DNA from: an uncultured Clostridia bacterium
GTDB lineage: Bacteria; Bacillota; Clostridia; Christensenellales; Aristaeellaceae
Length of the DNA stretch: 64,000 nucleotides
NCBI GenBank assembly: GCA_947596085.1
Contig: CANQEW010000004.1
Span: 1 to 64,000, forward strand
Direction of reading: 5' to 3'
A program made the translations under genes and the position numbers. How positions within the stretch are numbered: position 1 is the first letter of the stretch; every line of letters begins with the position of its first letter. Shown here piece after piece: positions 51,194-60,440 of this stretch. The notes below the pieces were generated by a model that saw nothing but the letters and a program-made list of their open reading frames with translations, was not told the origin of the DNA and searched no databases.

Positions 51194-53344
51194 ATGCGCT
51201 TGAGCGAGAATACAGAAAGAATTGATGCATACAAGCTGCGCGCGCGCGAGCTCGTGCGCCAGATGACGCTGGAGGAGAAGGTTTCGCAGATGGTGCACGA
51301 CGCGCCCGCCATCCCGCGGCTGGGCGTGCCGGCCTACAACTGGTGGAACGAGGCCTTGCACGGCGTGGCCCGCGCGGGCGTCGCCACCATCTTTCCGCAG
51401 GCCATAGGCCTGGCCGCCGCCTTCGACGAGGACATGATGGAGGCGGTGGGCGACGCCGTGTCCACCGAGGCCCGCGCCAAGTTCAACGCCCAGCAGCAGT
51501 ACGGGGACTACGACATCTACAAGGGCCTGACCATGTGGGCCCCGAACATCAACATTTTCCGCGATCCGCGCTGGGGGCGCGGCCACGAGACCTACGGCGA
51601 GGATCCCTTCCTCACGAGCCGGATGGGCGTGCGCTTCGTGGAGGGCCTGCAGGGAAGCGATCCGAATTACATGAAGGTCGCGGCCTGCGCCAAGCACTTC
51701 GGCGTGCACTCCGGGCCGGAATCGCTGCGCCACGAATTTGACGCGCGCGCCACCATGCAGGACATGCGCGAGACCTACCTGCCCGCCTTCCGCGCGCTGG
51801 TCCAGGAGGCCGGGGTGGAGGCCGTGATGGGCGCGTACAACCGCGTCAACGGCGAGCCCTGCTGCGGCAGCCGCGTGCTGCTCAAGGAAATTCTGCGCGG
51901 CGAGTGGGGCTTCGACGGCCATGTGGTTTCCGACTGCTGGGCCATCAAGGACTTCTACCTGGGTCACCGCGTCACATCCAATCCGACGGAGTCGGTGGCG
52001 CTGGCGGTGTCCAACGGCTGCGACATCAACTGCGGCGAGCTCTTCCTCTATCTGACGCAGGCGGTGGAGCAGGGCCTGATCCGCGAGGAAGCGATCACCC
52101 GCGCCTGCGAGCGCCTGTTTACCACCCGCATGAAGCTGGGTCTGTTCGACGAACCCGAGAAGGTCGCCTACAACCGCATCCCCTACGAGGTTGTGGACAG
52201 CCCCGAAATGCGCGCGCTCAACCTCGACGTGGCGAAGCGCACGCTGGTGCTGCTGAAGAACGACGGCCTGCTGCCGCTGGACAAGTCGAAGCTCAAAACC
52301 GTGGGCGTGATCGGCCCGAACGCCAACAACCGCAAGGCGCTGGTGGGCAATTACGAGGGCACGGCGTCCTGCTACGTGACCGTGCTGGAGGGCATTCAGG
52401 ACTACCTTGGCGACGATGTGCGCGTACTCTACTCCGAGGGCTGCCATCTGTACAAGCCGCACGTGGGCGGCCTGGGGCGCGACAACGACCGCATCTCCGA
52501 GGTCAAGAAGATCTGCGAACTGAGCGACGTGGTGATCGCCTGCCTGGGCCTGGACGCGAGCCTCGAGGGCGAGGAGGGCGACGAGGGCAACGAGTTTGCC
52601 AGCGGCGACCGCGAGAATTTGAACCTCCCGGGGCTGCAGGAGGAGCTGCTCAAGACGATCTGCGAGAGCGGCAAGCCCGCCGTGCTGGTGCTGCTCTCCG
52701 GCAGCGCGCTGGCTGTGGGCTGGGCGCAGGAGCACGTGCCGGCGATTCTGCAGGGCTGGTATCCGGGCGCGCAGGGCGGAAGGGCCATCGCCGAGGCGAT
52801 CTTCGGCGAGTTCTCTCCCGAGGGCAAACTGCCGGTGACGTTCTATCGCAGCACGGACGATCTGCCGGAGTTCACCGACTACGCCATGACCAACCGCACC
52901 TACCGCTACATCACCCGCGAGCCGCTGTATCCCTTCGGCTACGGCCTGTCCTACACGCGCTTCGAGGTGACGGACGCGCGCGCCTCCACCGACTGCGTGA
53001 CGGCGGACGGCGTCGATCTGCGCTGCAAGGTGACCAATACCGGCGCGTACGCTGCTCGCGCCGCCGTGCAGGTGTATGTCAAGGCGGAGCGCGCGGGCAC
53101 GCCCAACGCCCAGTTGAAGGGGCTGCGCAAGGTGGCGCTGGCTCCCGGCGAAGCGGCGGAGGTGGCGATCCACCTGCCCGCCGAGGCGTTCTCCCTCTGC
53201 GACGCGGAGGGCGCTCGGAGCGTGGAGCCGGGTGCGTACAGCGTGTACGTCGGCCAGTCCCAGCCCGACGCGCGCAGCCGCGAGCTGCTGGGCTTCGCGC
53301 CGGAGCGCCTGGAATTGCGCTGCGACGCGGCGATCACTTTTTGA
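51194..53344 (+). CDS. glycoside hydrolase family 3 (beta-xylosidase/beta-glucosidase-like)
   Basis: YNWWNEALHGVARAG, WAPNINIFRDPRWGRGHETYGEDPFL, VVSDCWAIKDFYLGHRVT, C-term Fn3-like. Confidence 0.93.
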   Translation: MRLSENTERIDAYKLRARELVRQMTLEEKVSQMVHDAPAIPRLGVPAYNWWNEALHGVARAGVATIFPQAIGLAAAFDEDMMEAVGDAVSTEARAKFNAQQQYGDYDIYKGLTMWAPNINIFRDPRWGRGHETYGEDPFLTSRMGVRFVEGLQGSDPNYMKVAACAKHFGVHSGPESLRHEFDARATMQDMRETYLPAFRALVQEAGVEAVMGAYNRVNGEPCCGSRVLLKEILRGEWGFDGHVVSDCWAIKDFYLGHRVTSNPTESVALAVSNGCDINCGELFLYLTQAVEQGLIREEAITRACERLFTTRMKLGLFDEPEKVAYNRIPYEVVDSPEMRALNLDVAKRTLVLLKNDGLLPLDKSKLKTVGVIGPNANNRKALVGNYEGTASCYVTVLEGIQDYLGDDVRVLYSEGCHLYKPHVGGLGRDNDRISEVKKICELSDVVIACLGLDASLEGEEGDEGNEFASGDRENLNLPGLQEELLKTICESGKPAVLVLLSGSALAVGWAQEHVPAILQGWYPGAQGGRAIAEAIFGEFSPEGKLPVTFYRSTDDLPEFTDYAMTNRTYRYITREPLYPFGYGLSYTRFEVTDARASTDCVTADGVDLRCKVTNTGAYAARAAVQVYVKAERAGTPNAQLKGLRKVALAPGEAAEVAIHLPAEAFSLCDAEGARSVEPGAYSVYVGQSQPDARSRELLGFAPERLELRCDAAITF

Positions 53345-53358
53345 ATGGAGAGGGAACA

Positions 53359-54708
53359 ATGAGTGGATTTCCGAAGGATTTCATATGGGGCGCGGCCTGC
53401 GCTTCCTACCAGTGCGAGGGCGGCTGGGATGCCGACGGCAAAGGGGCAAACATCTGGGATGACTTCTGCCACGAAATCGAGGGACATCACATCTTCGACG
53501 GCACCTCCGGCGACACGGCCTGCGACAGCTACCACCGCTTCCGCGAGGATGTGGCGCTGATGAAGGCGCACAACATCCGCGCCTATCGCTTCTCGGTGAG
53601 CTGGGCGCGGGTGATCCCCCAGGGCACGGGCCCGGTCAACGAGGCGGGGCTGGCGTACTATGACGCGTTGATCGACGAGCTGCTCGCCAACGGCATCGAG
53701 CCGATGGTGACGCTGTACCACTGGGATCTGCCCAGCGCGCTGCAGGATCGCGGCGGCTGGCTGAACCGGGAGATCGTGGACGCCTTCGCGAACTACGCGG
53801 AGCTGCTCGCGAAGCGCTTCAAGGGTCGAGTGACGAAGTTCATGACGATCAACGAGCCCCAGTGCATCGCCCAGCTCGGCTATGGTTCGGGTGAGCACGC
53901 CCCGGGCCTGAAACTGGGAGAGGAGAAGGTCGCGCAGGTCTTCCACCACCTCTGCCTGGCGCACAGCGCGGCCTATCGGGCGATCAAAGCGGCGTGCGGG
54001 AAGGACGTGCAGGTGGGCGCGGTGTCCTGCGGCAGGCTCTGCTATCCGCAGAAGGATACGCCCGAAAACCGCGAGGCCGCCTATCGCGCGAGCTTCCAGC
54101 TGATGGAGAAGAACTGGGCCTTCACGTTCAGCATCTTCCTGGATCCCCTGTGCCTGCGGCGCTATGACGAATCCGCCCCCGAGGCGGTGCGCCGCTTCGC
54201 CGCGACCATCGATCCGGCGGACTGGGATCTCATGGAAAAGCCGGACTTCATCGGCATTAACGTCTATCAGGGCTACATGGTGGACGAGAGCGGCGCGCCG
54301 GTCGAGCTGTATCCGGGCTTCCCGCGCACGGCGATCAAGTGGGCCGTGACGCCCAAAGTGATGCACTACGGCCCGCTAAACGTCATCCGCCGCTACGGCT
54401 TGCCGGTCTACATCAGTGAAAACGGCGTTTCCTGCAACGATCGCGTGCATCTGGACGGCAAGGTGCACGATCCAAACCGCATCGACTTCCTGCACCGCTA
54501 CCTGTTGGAGCTGCGCAAGGCCGTCGATGAGGGTGCGGATGTGCGCGGCTATCTGCATTGGAGTTTCCTGGACAACTTCGAGTGGTCGCAGGGTTACACC
54601 GAGCGCTTCGGTTTGGTGTACGTGGATTATCGAACCTGTGAGCGCGTGCCCAAGGATTCCGCGAGATGGTATGCCGAGGTGAGCGCAAACAACGGAACAA
54701 ATCTCTAA
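53359..54708 (+). CDS. glycoside hydrolase family 1 beta-glucosidase
   Basis: FPKDFIWGAACASYQCEGGWDADGKGANIWDDF, TINEPQC, YISENGVS, HWSFLDNFEWSQGYTERFGLVYVDY; frame-start ATG 53359 with SD. Confidence 0.95.
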   Translation: MSGFPKDFIWGAACASYQCEGGWDADGKGANIWDDFCHEIEGHHIFDGTSGDTACDSYHRFREDVALMKAHNIRAYRFSVSWARVIPQGTGPVNEAGLAYYDALIDELLANGIEPMVTLYHWDLPSALQDRGGWLNREIVDAFANYAELLAKRFKGRVTKFMTINEPQCIAQLGYGSGEHAPGLKLGEEKVAQVFHHLCLAHSAAYRAIKAACGKDVQVGAVSCGRLCYPQKDTPENREAAYRASFQLMEKNWAFTFSIFLDPLCLRRYDESAPEAVRRFAATIDPADWDLMEKPDFIGINVYQGYMVDESGAPVELYPGFPRTAIKWAVTPKVMHYGPLNVIRRYGLPVYISENGVSCNDRVHLDGKVHDPNRIDFLHRYLLELRKAVDEGADVRGYLHWSFLDNFEWSQGYTERFGLVYVDYRTCERVPKDSARWYAEVSANNGTNL

Positions 54709-54777
54709 CGGAGATAAAAGCGAGAAGATTCCTCCCAACGCGGAGCGGGAAGGACAAAAGAGAAAAGACGCAGTATT

Positions 54778-54826
54778 CAGTCCGGCTGTGGAGCGCGTGC
54801 GCTTCGCGGTCGGACATTTTTTATCC
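54778..54826 (+). terminator. terminator at the end of the glycoside operon
   Basis: gtccggctg...gcggtcggac stem followed by attttttat. Confidence 0.7.
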
Positions 54827-55235
54827 AATGAACTTGGCGCAGCAGAACAGTTTCTCGGAGAAGATATTCATGCCGCGATGCCGGTTCCCAGTTGTCTTGC
54901 GCTTTCGCGGCTCTTGCTCTGCTATATTACCGAATGACAGTCTCCGGCGCAATGCGGTGTCTCTCGCCCGCATCAATCTTCATCTTCTCCGTGGGAAAAT
55001 AAATGCGGAAAGCTCTCCGCAAGAGGACAGTACCCTTGTATTTTTGTTTTCGAACCGCCTGACCTGGATACAATGGGCTTCGATGCTCATCCGTTCTTCT
55101 CACATATTTCATGCGGCCGCATAGCGCCAGGGAAAGCAAACCAGGGGATGCAATTTCACGGAATTTCCGGCGTTTTGGATGCAATCTGGCCCAAAGGGAG
55201 TGCGGGTTGTTCAAAGGGCGTATTTGAACTGTGAG

Positions 55236-55292
55236 TTCATTGTTTCCGGCAGCGCCATGCGTTAGAATATATCTGTCGCCGGAAATAATGAA
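55236..55292. repeat. 57-bp promoter-bearing palindromic repeat, copy A
   Basis: ttcattgtttccggcag...ctgtcgccggaaataatgaa; internal TTGTTT-17-TAGAAT; ~matches copy B at 58698-58754. Confidence 0.8.
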
Positions 55293-55293
55293 T

Positions 55294-55395
55294 CCCCGCC
55301 ATGTCGCGGATAGTGTGCCTTTTGCGCACCCACGACTGAAACGGCGCACAGCGCCGGCGAACGGGGAGTGGGAAACCAATTGCGCTTCAGTAAAG
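55294..55395 (+). repeat. conserved structured leader repeat, copy A
   Basis: ccccgccatgtcgcggatagtgtgccttttgcgcacccacgactgaaacggcgcacagcgccggcgaacggggag... near-identical to 58947-59055. Confidence 0.8.
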
Positions 55396-55439
55396 AATGT
55401 TATTCGTCAGAGAAAAGGGACCGTCGCAAAGGAGGAAAA

Positions 55440-56204
55440 ATGCAAGCAAATCAAATTTTTAATGCGGCTCCAGGAACAATAATCTTGTTGTATGGCGAAA
55501 AGCATAATATAAAGGAATTGACTCATAGCATTCAATCTTCAATGCCAGATGATTTCAAAGCGCGAACTTCCTTGAATTCCTGTTCGATTGTTTCCATGGA
55601 TATGTGTGGGGATGAAAAGCCCAATAGCTTTCATGACCTGGCCGTTCTTTGCTCAAGACTTGTCATCTCTGCCGGGAGGCGAAGCCACTTTGAAGGATTG
55701 CTGATGTTGAACATTTCCGATCTCATCACTCGCCCCGAAGACGCCGATCGTCTGAAAGCCCTGGGAGAAATTCTTTCTTTGAAAAATGGATTGGCATCAA
55801 AATGTATAACGCTTCTCTACGGACCAACAAAGGAAAAGGAGATACTCATTGCCGCTGAGGACCTGGACTTTGACGGCAAACTCAGGGTCAGGCGCTTTGA
55901 AGGAACCAGCCAGGAGGATTCATTGCAGGCTCTGTTGGCCCACACCCATATGAGCTGCACAGATAAACGCACGATGAGATTGCTCCAGTCCACCATCGAT
56001 GAAATGCAGGAGCAGCGCCAATTCGATCCCCTCCGTTTCTTCCAGTCCTGTGAAGCACAGGAGGGAATCATCACAAAGGACAGCGTTTGGGCTGCTCTGA
56101 ATGATCCGTATTCCTATATCAACCGAATGAAGAAGGCCATGCCGCTGTCGCAGCGGGATGAAAAAAACACAGTCCACCGTATCGGATTTCAAAGCAATCA
56201 ATGA
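55440..56204 (+). CDS. hypothetical protein, first gene of the VirD4-like operon
   Basis: ATG 55440 with strong SD aaaggaggaaaa; 254-aa ORF; 10 bp before VirD4-like gene. Confidence 0.75.
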   Translation: MQANQIFNAAPGTIILLYGEKHNIKELTHSIQSSMPDDFKARTSLNSCSIVSMDMCGDEKPNSFHDLAVLCSRLVISAGRRSHFEGLLMLNISDLITRPEDADRLKALGEILSLKNGLASKCITLLYGPTKEKEILIAAEDLDFDGKLRVRRFEGTSQEDSLQALLAHTHMSCTDKRTMRLLQSTIDEMQEQRQFDPLRFFQSCEAQEGIITKDSVWAALNDPYSYINRMKKAMPLSQRDEKNTVHRIGFQSNQ

Positions 56205-56213
56205 GAGGGGGAG

Positions 56214-57668
56214 ATGCGAATGTATTATGAAAAATACCTGAATTACCTCTACTCTTCTTCTGGATGGTCTTCGGATGAAAATTTTTCCCAGACTCCCGGC
56301 TGCCTGACTGGGGCGTGGGACCAACCGCATGCCGAAGGCGGTGTAGTCCTCTCAAGCTATGACGGAAAAGTAACCGTTGACGGTGGCGATGAATGCCGTC
56401 ATGTACTGGTGATTGGAGCGACTGGCACGGGCAAATCCCGCCTGGTTATAATGCCTTCGCTGCTATACTCGCTGACCGCAGAGAACAGGCGCTCTTTCGT
56501 AGTTTTCGATGTGAAGGGGGAACTGGAAGCTGAAACCGCTCCCATTGCAGGGAAAATGGGCTACAAACTCCGCAGAATCGATTTCCGAAATCCGGAGAAC
56601 GGAGACGGATGGAATCCCTTCCAAAAAATCAACCGTCTCTATAAGGAGGGTGGAAAAAGCAGAAATAAAGCGCGGAAACTGCTGGAGGATATGATCGCCA
56701 GCATCTTCACTGATGGCGAGTGTTCAAAGATGGATCCTTACTGGAAGAATACTTCGGCCAATCTCTTCCGGGGTGTCTGCGCAACGATTTGGGAAAAGGG
56801 GGAAGATCTTTCTCTTTCCGAGATCCTGAAGCTGTGCAATTCAATTCCCGGGGATAAAGATTACGACCACCGGTGTCTGTTGTTCCAGGCCGTCGACGAC
56901 CTCCAAGACGATTCCACAGCCCGAAGAAATCTGGAGGGTTTTCGAAATGCCTCTAGCATTACGCGAGGGAACATACTTTCCTCCTTCAATACATACCTGT
57001 CGCACTTTACTTCGCGAGACGACATCATGGATATGATATCCAGCCCGAGTTCCCTCGACTTTCAGGAAATCGGCATGAGGCCTACGGTTTTATACATCAG
57101 CCTGCCAGACGATTCGACCGCACTGGGGTCCCTTCAGTGTATGCTGCTCACGCAACTCATGCAGGATTTAAATGAGTGCGCGATTCGAAATGGGGGCGTC
57201 CTTCCCGTCCGGACGGAGATGTATCTGGATGAGGTATGCAACATTCATCCCGCCATACCATCGTTGGAGACAGCGCTGACAATTTCCCGATCGAGAGGCA
57301 TACGGTACATCCTGGCGATCCAAAGTTATAATCAACTCGTCGGCGTATATGGCCAGGCGGCTGAAACCATCGCGGCAAACTGTTCGACGTGGATCGCTCT
57401 GAATATCTCCAAGGATGAAACCTTCCGCTCCAAGTTGAGCCAGCTGTGCGGTGAAAATGCGCTTGGCAATTCTCTGATCACCCCGTCCCAGCTTGCTCTG
57501 CTTCGATACGAGGAAGGAATCGTCATTCGAGAGCGTTCCGCACCGTATTTTTCACGCTTCGATGACCTGAGCAAGATTCAACAACGGCTCAAACTGTTGG
57601 AGAAAGATGGCAGCAGAGAGATTGGAGGAAGAACCTTACTGCGCCCAAGAAGACGACTCACCGCATAG
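56214..57668 (+). CDS. soluble VirD4/TraG-like (type IV coupling protein family) ATPase
   Basis: Walker A VIGATGTGKSRLVIMPSLLYSL, FVVFDVKGELEAETA, NPF, Walker B EMYLDEVCNI, RSRGIRYILAIQSYNQL; no N-terminal TM segments. Confidence 0.85.
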   Translation: MRMYYEKYLNYLYSSSGWSSDENFSQTPGCLTGAWDQPHAEGGVVLSSYDGKVTVDGGDECRHVLVIGATGTGKSRLVIMPSLLYSLTAENRRSFVVFDVKGELEAETAPIAGKMGYKLRRIDFRNPENGDGWNPFQKINRLYKEGGKSRNKARKLLEDMIASIFTDGECSKMDPYWKNTSANLFRGVCATIWEKGEDLSLSEILKLCNSIPGDKDYDHRCLLFQAVDDLQDDSTARRNLEGFRNASSITRGNILSSFNTYLSHFTSRDDIMDMISSPSSLDFQEIGMRPTVLYISLPDDSTALGSLQCMLLTQLMQDLNECAIRNGGVLPVRTEMYLDEVCNIHPAIPSLETALTISRSRGIRYILAIQSYNQLVGVYGQAAETIAANCSTWIALNISKDETFRSKLSQLCGENALGNSLITPSQLALLRYEEGIVIRERSAPYFSRFDDLSKIQQRLKLLEKDGSREIGGRTLLRPRRRLTA

Positions 57669-57751
57669 TCGACTGCCCGGGAGCGCATCTCGGGTCCTTT
57701 CCCCCATCAATGCAACCTTCGGGGATAACTTCAACGGACAAGGAGGAAGGC

Positions 57752-58633
57752 ATGTTGGAAGAAGCGGATTTTGTTGAGAAGGATAGTTCTGTCAACAACC
57801 CAATGAGCGATACTGTCGATTCGGTACAGCAATATCTGAAGGAAATCAGCCGGTATCCTTTGCTGACTATGAACGAGGAAACAGACTTGGCAAAGCGAAT
57901 TGAAGCGGGGGATGCAACCGCCAGGGAAAAATTCATCGAATGCAATTTGCGTCTGGTCGTATCCATTGCCAGAAGCTTTGCCCACCGCGGCCTCCCTTTT
58001 TCTGATTTGCTTCAGGAAGGAAATATGGGACTGTATCATGCCGTCGATAAGTTCGACTGGAGGAAGGGATACAAGTTTTCCACATATGCAACGTGGTGGA
58101 TCAGGCAGGCCATGTTGCGTGCGATTGCGGATCAATCTCGGATTGTGCGCATCCCCATTTACATGTCAGAAACAATCGCTCGATTCAACCGATACAGGAG
58201 ACAATATGAACTTGAAAATGAATGTGAACCTACATCCGCCGAAATCGCCAACGCAATGGGCCTTCCAGAATCCAAAGTGAACGAAATCCTTGTGTTTGAA
58301 CAGGAGCCGGTTTCATTGGAAACACGTGTCGGCGAAGATGAGGATGGTACGCTGGGCGACTTCATCGCGGACGGCAAAGCTCAGGATCCGGAAGAAACTG
58401 TGATTCATAACATTGTAGTTGAGCGCCTTTATGCCGCCCTGGAAACGCTCACACCGCGTGAGAAGGACGTCCTTCTGCTGAGATACGGCCTGATGGGAGG
58501 CAGTCCGCTGACACTGGAAGAGGTGGGTAAAAAATTCCAGGTTACCCGTGAGCGAGCACGTCAGATCGAAGCGATGGCAATCCGCAAGCTCCAACATCCT
58601 TCCAGAAAGTCAATGTTGATTTTTCCGAACTGA
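57752..58633 (+). CDS. RpoD-like (group 2) sigma-70 family sigma factor
   Basis: NLRLVVSIARSFAHRGLPFSDLLQEGNMGLYHAVDKFDWRKGYKFSTYATWWIRQAMLRAIADQSR; region 4 TLEEVGKKFQVTRERARQIEAMAIRKLQHPSR; SD aaggagg. Confidence 0.93.
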   Translation: MLEEADFVEKDSSVNNPMSDTVDSVQQYLKEISRYPLLTMNEETDLAKRIEAGDATAREKFIECNLRLVVSIARSFAHRGLPFSDLLQEGNMGLYHAVDKFDWRKGYKFSTYATWWIRQAMLRAIADQSRIVRIPIYMSETIARFNRYRRQYELENECEPTSAEIANAMGLPESKVNEILVFEQEPVSLETRVGEDEDGTLGDFIADGKAQDPEETVIHNIVVERLYAALETLTPREKDVLLLRYGLMGGSPLTLEEVGKKFQVTRERARQIEAMAIRKLQHPSRKSMLIFPN

Positions 58634-58697
58634 TCCTCGATTCATTGCCGATACCGATCAAAGACCTCGGTGAAAGGACTGAAAATTGAAACGGCAG

Positions 58698-58754
58698 TTC
58701 ATTGCTTCCGGCAGCGCCATGCATTATAATATACCTGCCGCCGGAAACAATGAA
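58698..58754. repeat. 57-bp promoter-bearing palindromic repeat, copy B
   Basis: ttcattgcttccggcag...ctgccgccggaaacaatgaa; internal TTGCTT-17-TATAAT. Confidence 0.8.
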
Positions 58755-58803
58755 CCCACATGAAAGTCAGATGAAAAAAACAATTATTAAATTAAAAAAT
58801 GGG

Positions 58804-58832
58804 TTGACAAGACCAGATGATTGCGATATAAT
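58804..58832 (+). promoter_or_regulatory. perfect-consensus sigma70 promoter TTGACA-17-TATAAT
   Basis: TTGACA 58804-58809, 17 nt, TATAAT 58827-58832. Confidence 0.9.
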
Positions 58833-58838
58833 GAAATC

Positions 58839-58922
58839 ACCTTAAAGGGAGAGAGCCTTTTGATAAGCAGATGACAGTGGGATAGCTGTATCTGTCTGCT
58901 CATCAAAAGGCTCTCTCTTTTT
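58839..58922 (+). ncRNA. short hairpin RNA with own promoter and terminator (~85 nt)
   Basis: 16-bp perfect stem gagagagccttttgat (58849-58864) / atcaaaaggctctctc (58902-58917) enclosing a nested hairpin and followed by a T-run. Confidence 0.65.
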
Positions 58923-58946
58923 GTACCTTGAAAACTAAATAAAACG

Positions 58947-59055
58947 AATCCCTGCCATGTCGTGGATAGTGTGCCTTTTGCGCGCCCACGACTGAAACGG
59001 CGCACAGCGCCGGCGAGCGGGGAGGGAAACCCAGTTGTACTTCAGTAAAAAATGC
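58947..59055 (+). repeat. conserved structured leader repeat, copy B
   Basis: aatccctgccatgtcgtggatagtgtgccttttgcgcgcccacgactgaaacggcgcacagcgccggcgagcggggag... matches 55294-55395. Confidence 0.8.
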
Positions 59056-59226
59056 AGAACGATGCTTACAGCAACGATCGAGATGATTCATGGATGCATT
59101 GTCACAGGCAATGCGCCGCGCCAGCAGGGCGGCCAACGGGCTTGAAACCCTGCATCAGCGGCATGTTTTTCGTGCGTGAAGGGCACATGGCATCGTGGCA
59201 TTTGCGATACAAAGGAGGTATGTAGA

Positions 59227-59427
59227 ATGAAATACTGTTCCGACCCCACCGCTAACATGGCCATCGGCAATCTCATGAAGGAATGGAATCGACTGTCAAA
59301 AATCGCTGACAGAATCCGTGAAGATCCTTATTCCGAGTGGGCGGAGGTGCAACGCCGCCGCTTTACCGGAATATACAAGCGCCTTCTGGACGATACTGCA
59401 GGATCGCCCAAATCGAAGGCGTCCTGA
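59227..59427 (+). CDS. small hypothetical protein (66 aa)
   Basis: ATG 59227 after aaaggagg; MKYCSDPTANMAIGNLMKEWNRLSKIADRIREDPYSEWAEVQRRRFTGIYKRLL. Confidence 0.6.
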   Translation: MKYCSDPTANMAIGNLMKEWNRLSKIADRIREDPYSEWAEVQRRRFTGIYKRLLDDTAGSPKSKAS

Positions 59428-59484
59428 CATGAGCCACAGAACGATGCATAGGGAATCAAAGCGTATGCGGCGTCGTGAACCAGT

Positions 59485-59530
59485 GGTTCATTGTTCACGT
59501 GCTCTCGGATGTGTTATAATTCTGTCGCCG
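59485..59530 (+). promoter_or_regulatory. third, diverged copy of the island promoter module (TTGTTC-18-TATAAT)
   Basis: ggTTCATTGTTcacG...TTATAATtCTGTCGCCG shares flanks with copies A and B. Confidence 0.5.
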
Positions 59531-59628
59531 CGCGGTGAAGCGCCGGCGGTGCTCTTCGCACCACCGTTGGAAGATTCTCGATTTTGGACAAGATGATACC
59601 CTGAACGACGGAGAGGATGTGTTTTCAG

Positions 59629-59844
59629 ATGGATCGCTTTATCCCAAAGGAAAAGATGAGCAAAAAGGCCAGGCGACGGCTCGACAAGCAGCGTCGTGCG
59701 ACATGGTTGTTTTCGCCTGCGACCAGGCGAGTGGAAAGCAAGAAGCATTACAACCGCAAGAAATCCCACGCGCGCGTTGAAACGGCGTGGGATTTTTTAT
59801 ACTGCATATGCCGCCTTGAGGGACGTAACCGCAAATCATCATAG
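59629..59844 (+). CDS. small basic conserved protein
   Basis: MDRFIPKEKMSKKARRRLDKQRRATWLFSPATRRVESKKHYNRKKSHARVETAWDF; 3' end overlaps a terminator. Confidence 0.65.
   Translation: MDRFIPKEKMSKKARRRLDKQRRATWLFSPATRRVESKKHYNRKKSHARVETAWDFLYCICRLEGRNRKSS
59764..59798 (+). terminator. Rho-independent-like terminator
   Basis: atcccacgc...gcgtgggat followed by tttttata. Confidence 0.75.
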
Positions 59845-59957
59845 ATTTGTCGGCATATTCTGGGCCAGCGTAAATTCTGTCTGCCGGGTCAACACAGTCG
59901 CAGAATAAGAATATATATTCCAGTCTTTGCACGCTCTCGTCCATCCCGGCGGCTTTC

Positions 59958-60425
59958 TTATTTTTCAGCTTCATCCGCGTCATCTTCAATGAGACCAAGA
60001 AGATTGAGAATCACTTCGGTCAGGCTCTTCCTCCTTTTTTGAGCCAGCATAGCCTCACCATAGGTCTCAAGTGCGGTATTACAGCTGTTCAGCAGCATTT
60101 CGATCGTTTCTGCATCCTTGATCTCGTCCGCATGTGTGTATAAGCTATAAATGCGATAGCATACCGCTTTTCCGTGATCACAAAATGAGAATGTTCCGCA
60201 GTCGAGGTTTTCATTGGCATCCTTGATTTTGCCGGCCCATTTGGAATGATCCTGCGAGCCCAAATGTGCGGGCAGCTTTGCAGTCAGTTCCAGTTTACTT
60301 CCCTGACGCGCAATGGCAATGTTGTAGGTGTGTTCGCCGATCTCCTTTCTGACCAGAAACGAATAGCTCCAGTCTTCATTGGTGCTCGCAAGAGCGTCCG
60401 TGATAGCAAGTAACTGATCTTTCAT
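59958..60425 (-). CDS. hypothetical protein (YbjN/CesT-like fold guess)
   Basis: 155-aa ORF with SD ggagg; mixed alpha/beta sequence, Asp/Glu-rich C-terminus. Confidence 0.6.
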   Translation of the reverse strand: MKDQLLAITDALASTNEDWSYSFLVRKEIGEHTYNIAIARQGSKLELTAKLPAHLGSQDHSKWAGKIKDANENLDCGTFSFCDHGKAVCYRIYSLYTHADEIKDAETIEMLLNSCNTALETYGEAMLAQKRRKSLTEVILNLLGLIEDDADEAEK

Positions 60426-60440
60426 ATCCTTCGTTCCTCC

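Noticed and set aside
54927-55379. 150-aa minus-strand ORF in the intergenic region
   Set aside because: Overlaps the palindrome and leader repeats; similar short frames arise at both repeat copies, so repeat-derived rather than a gene
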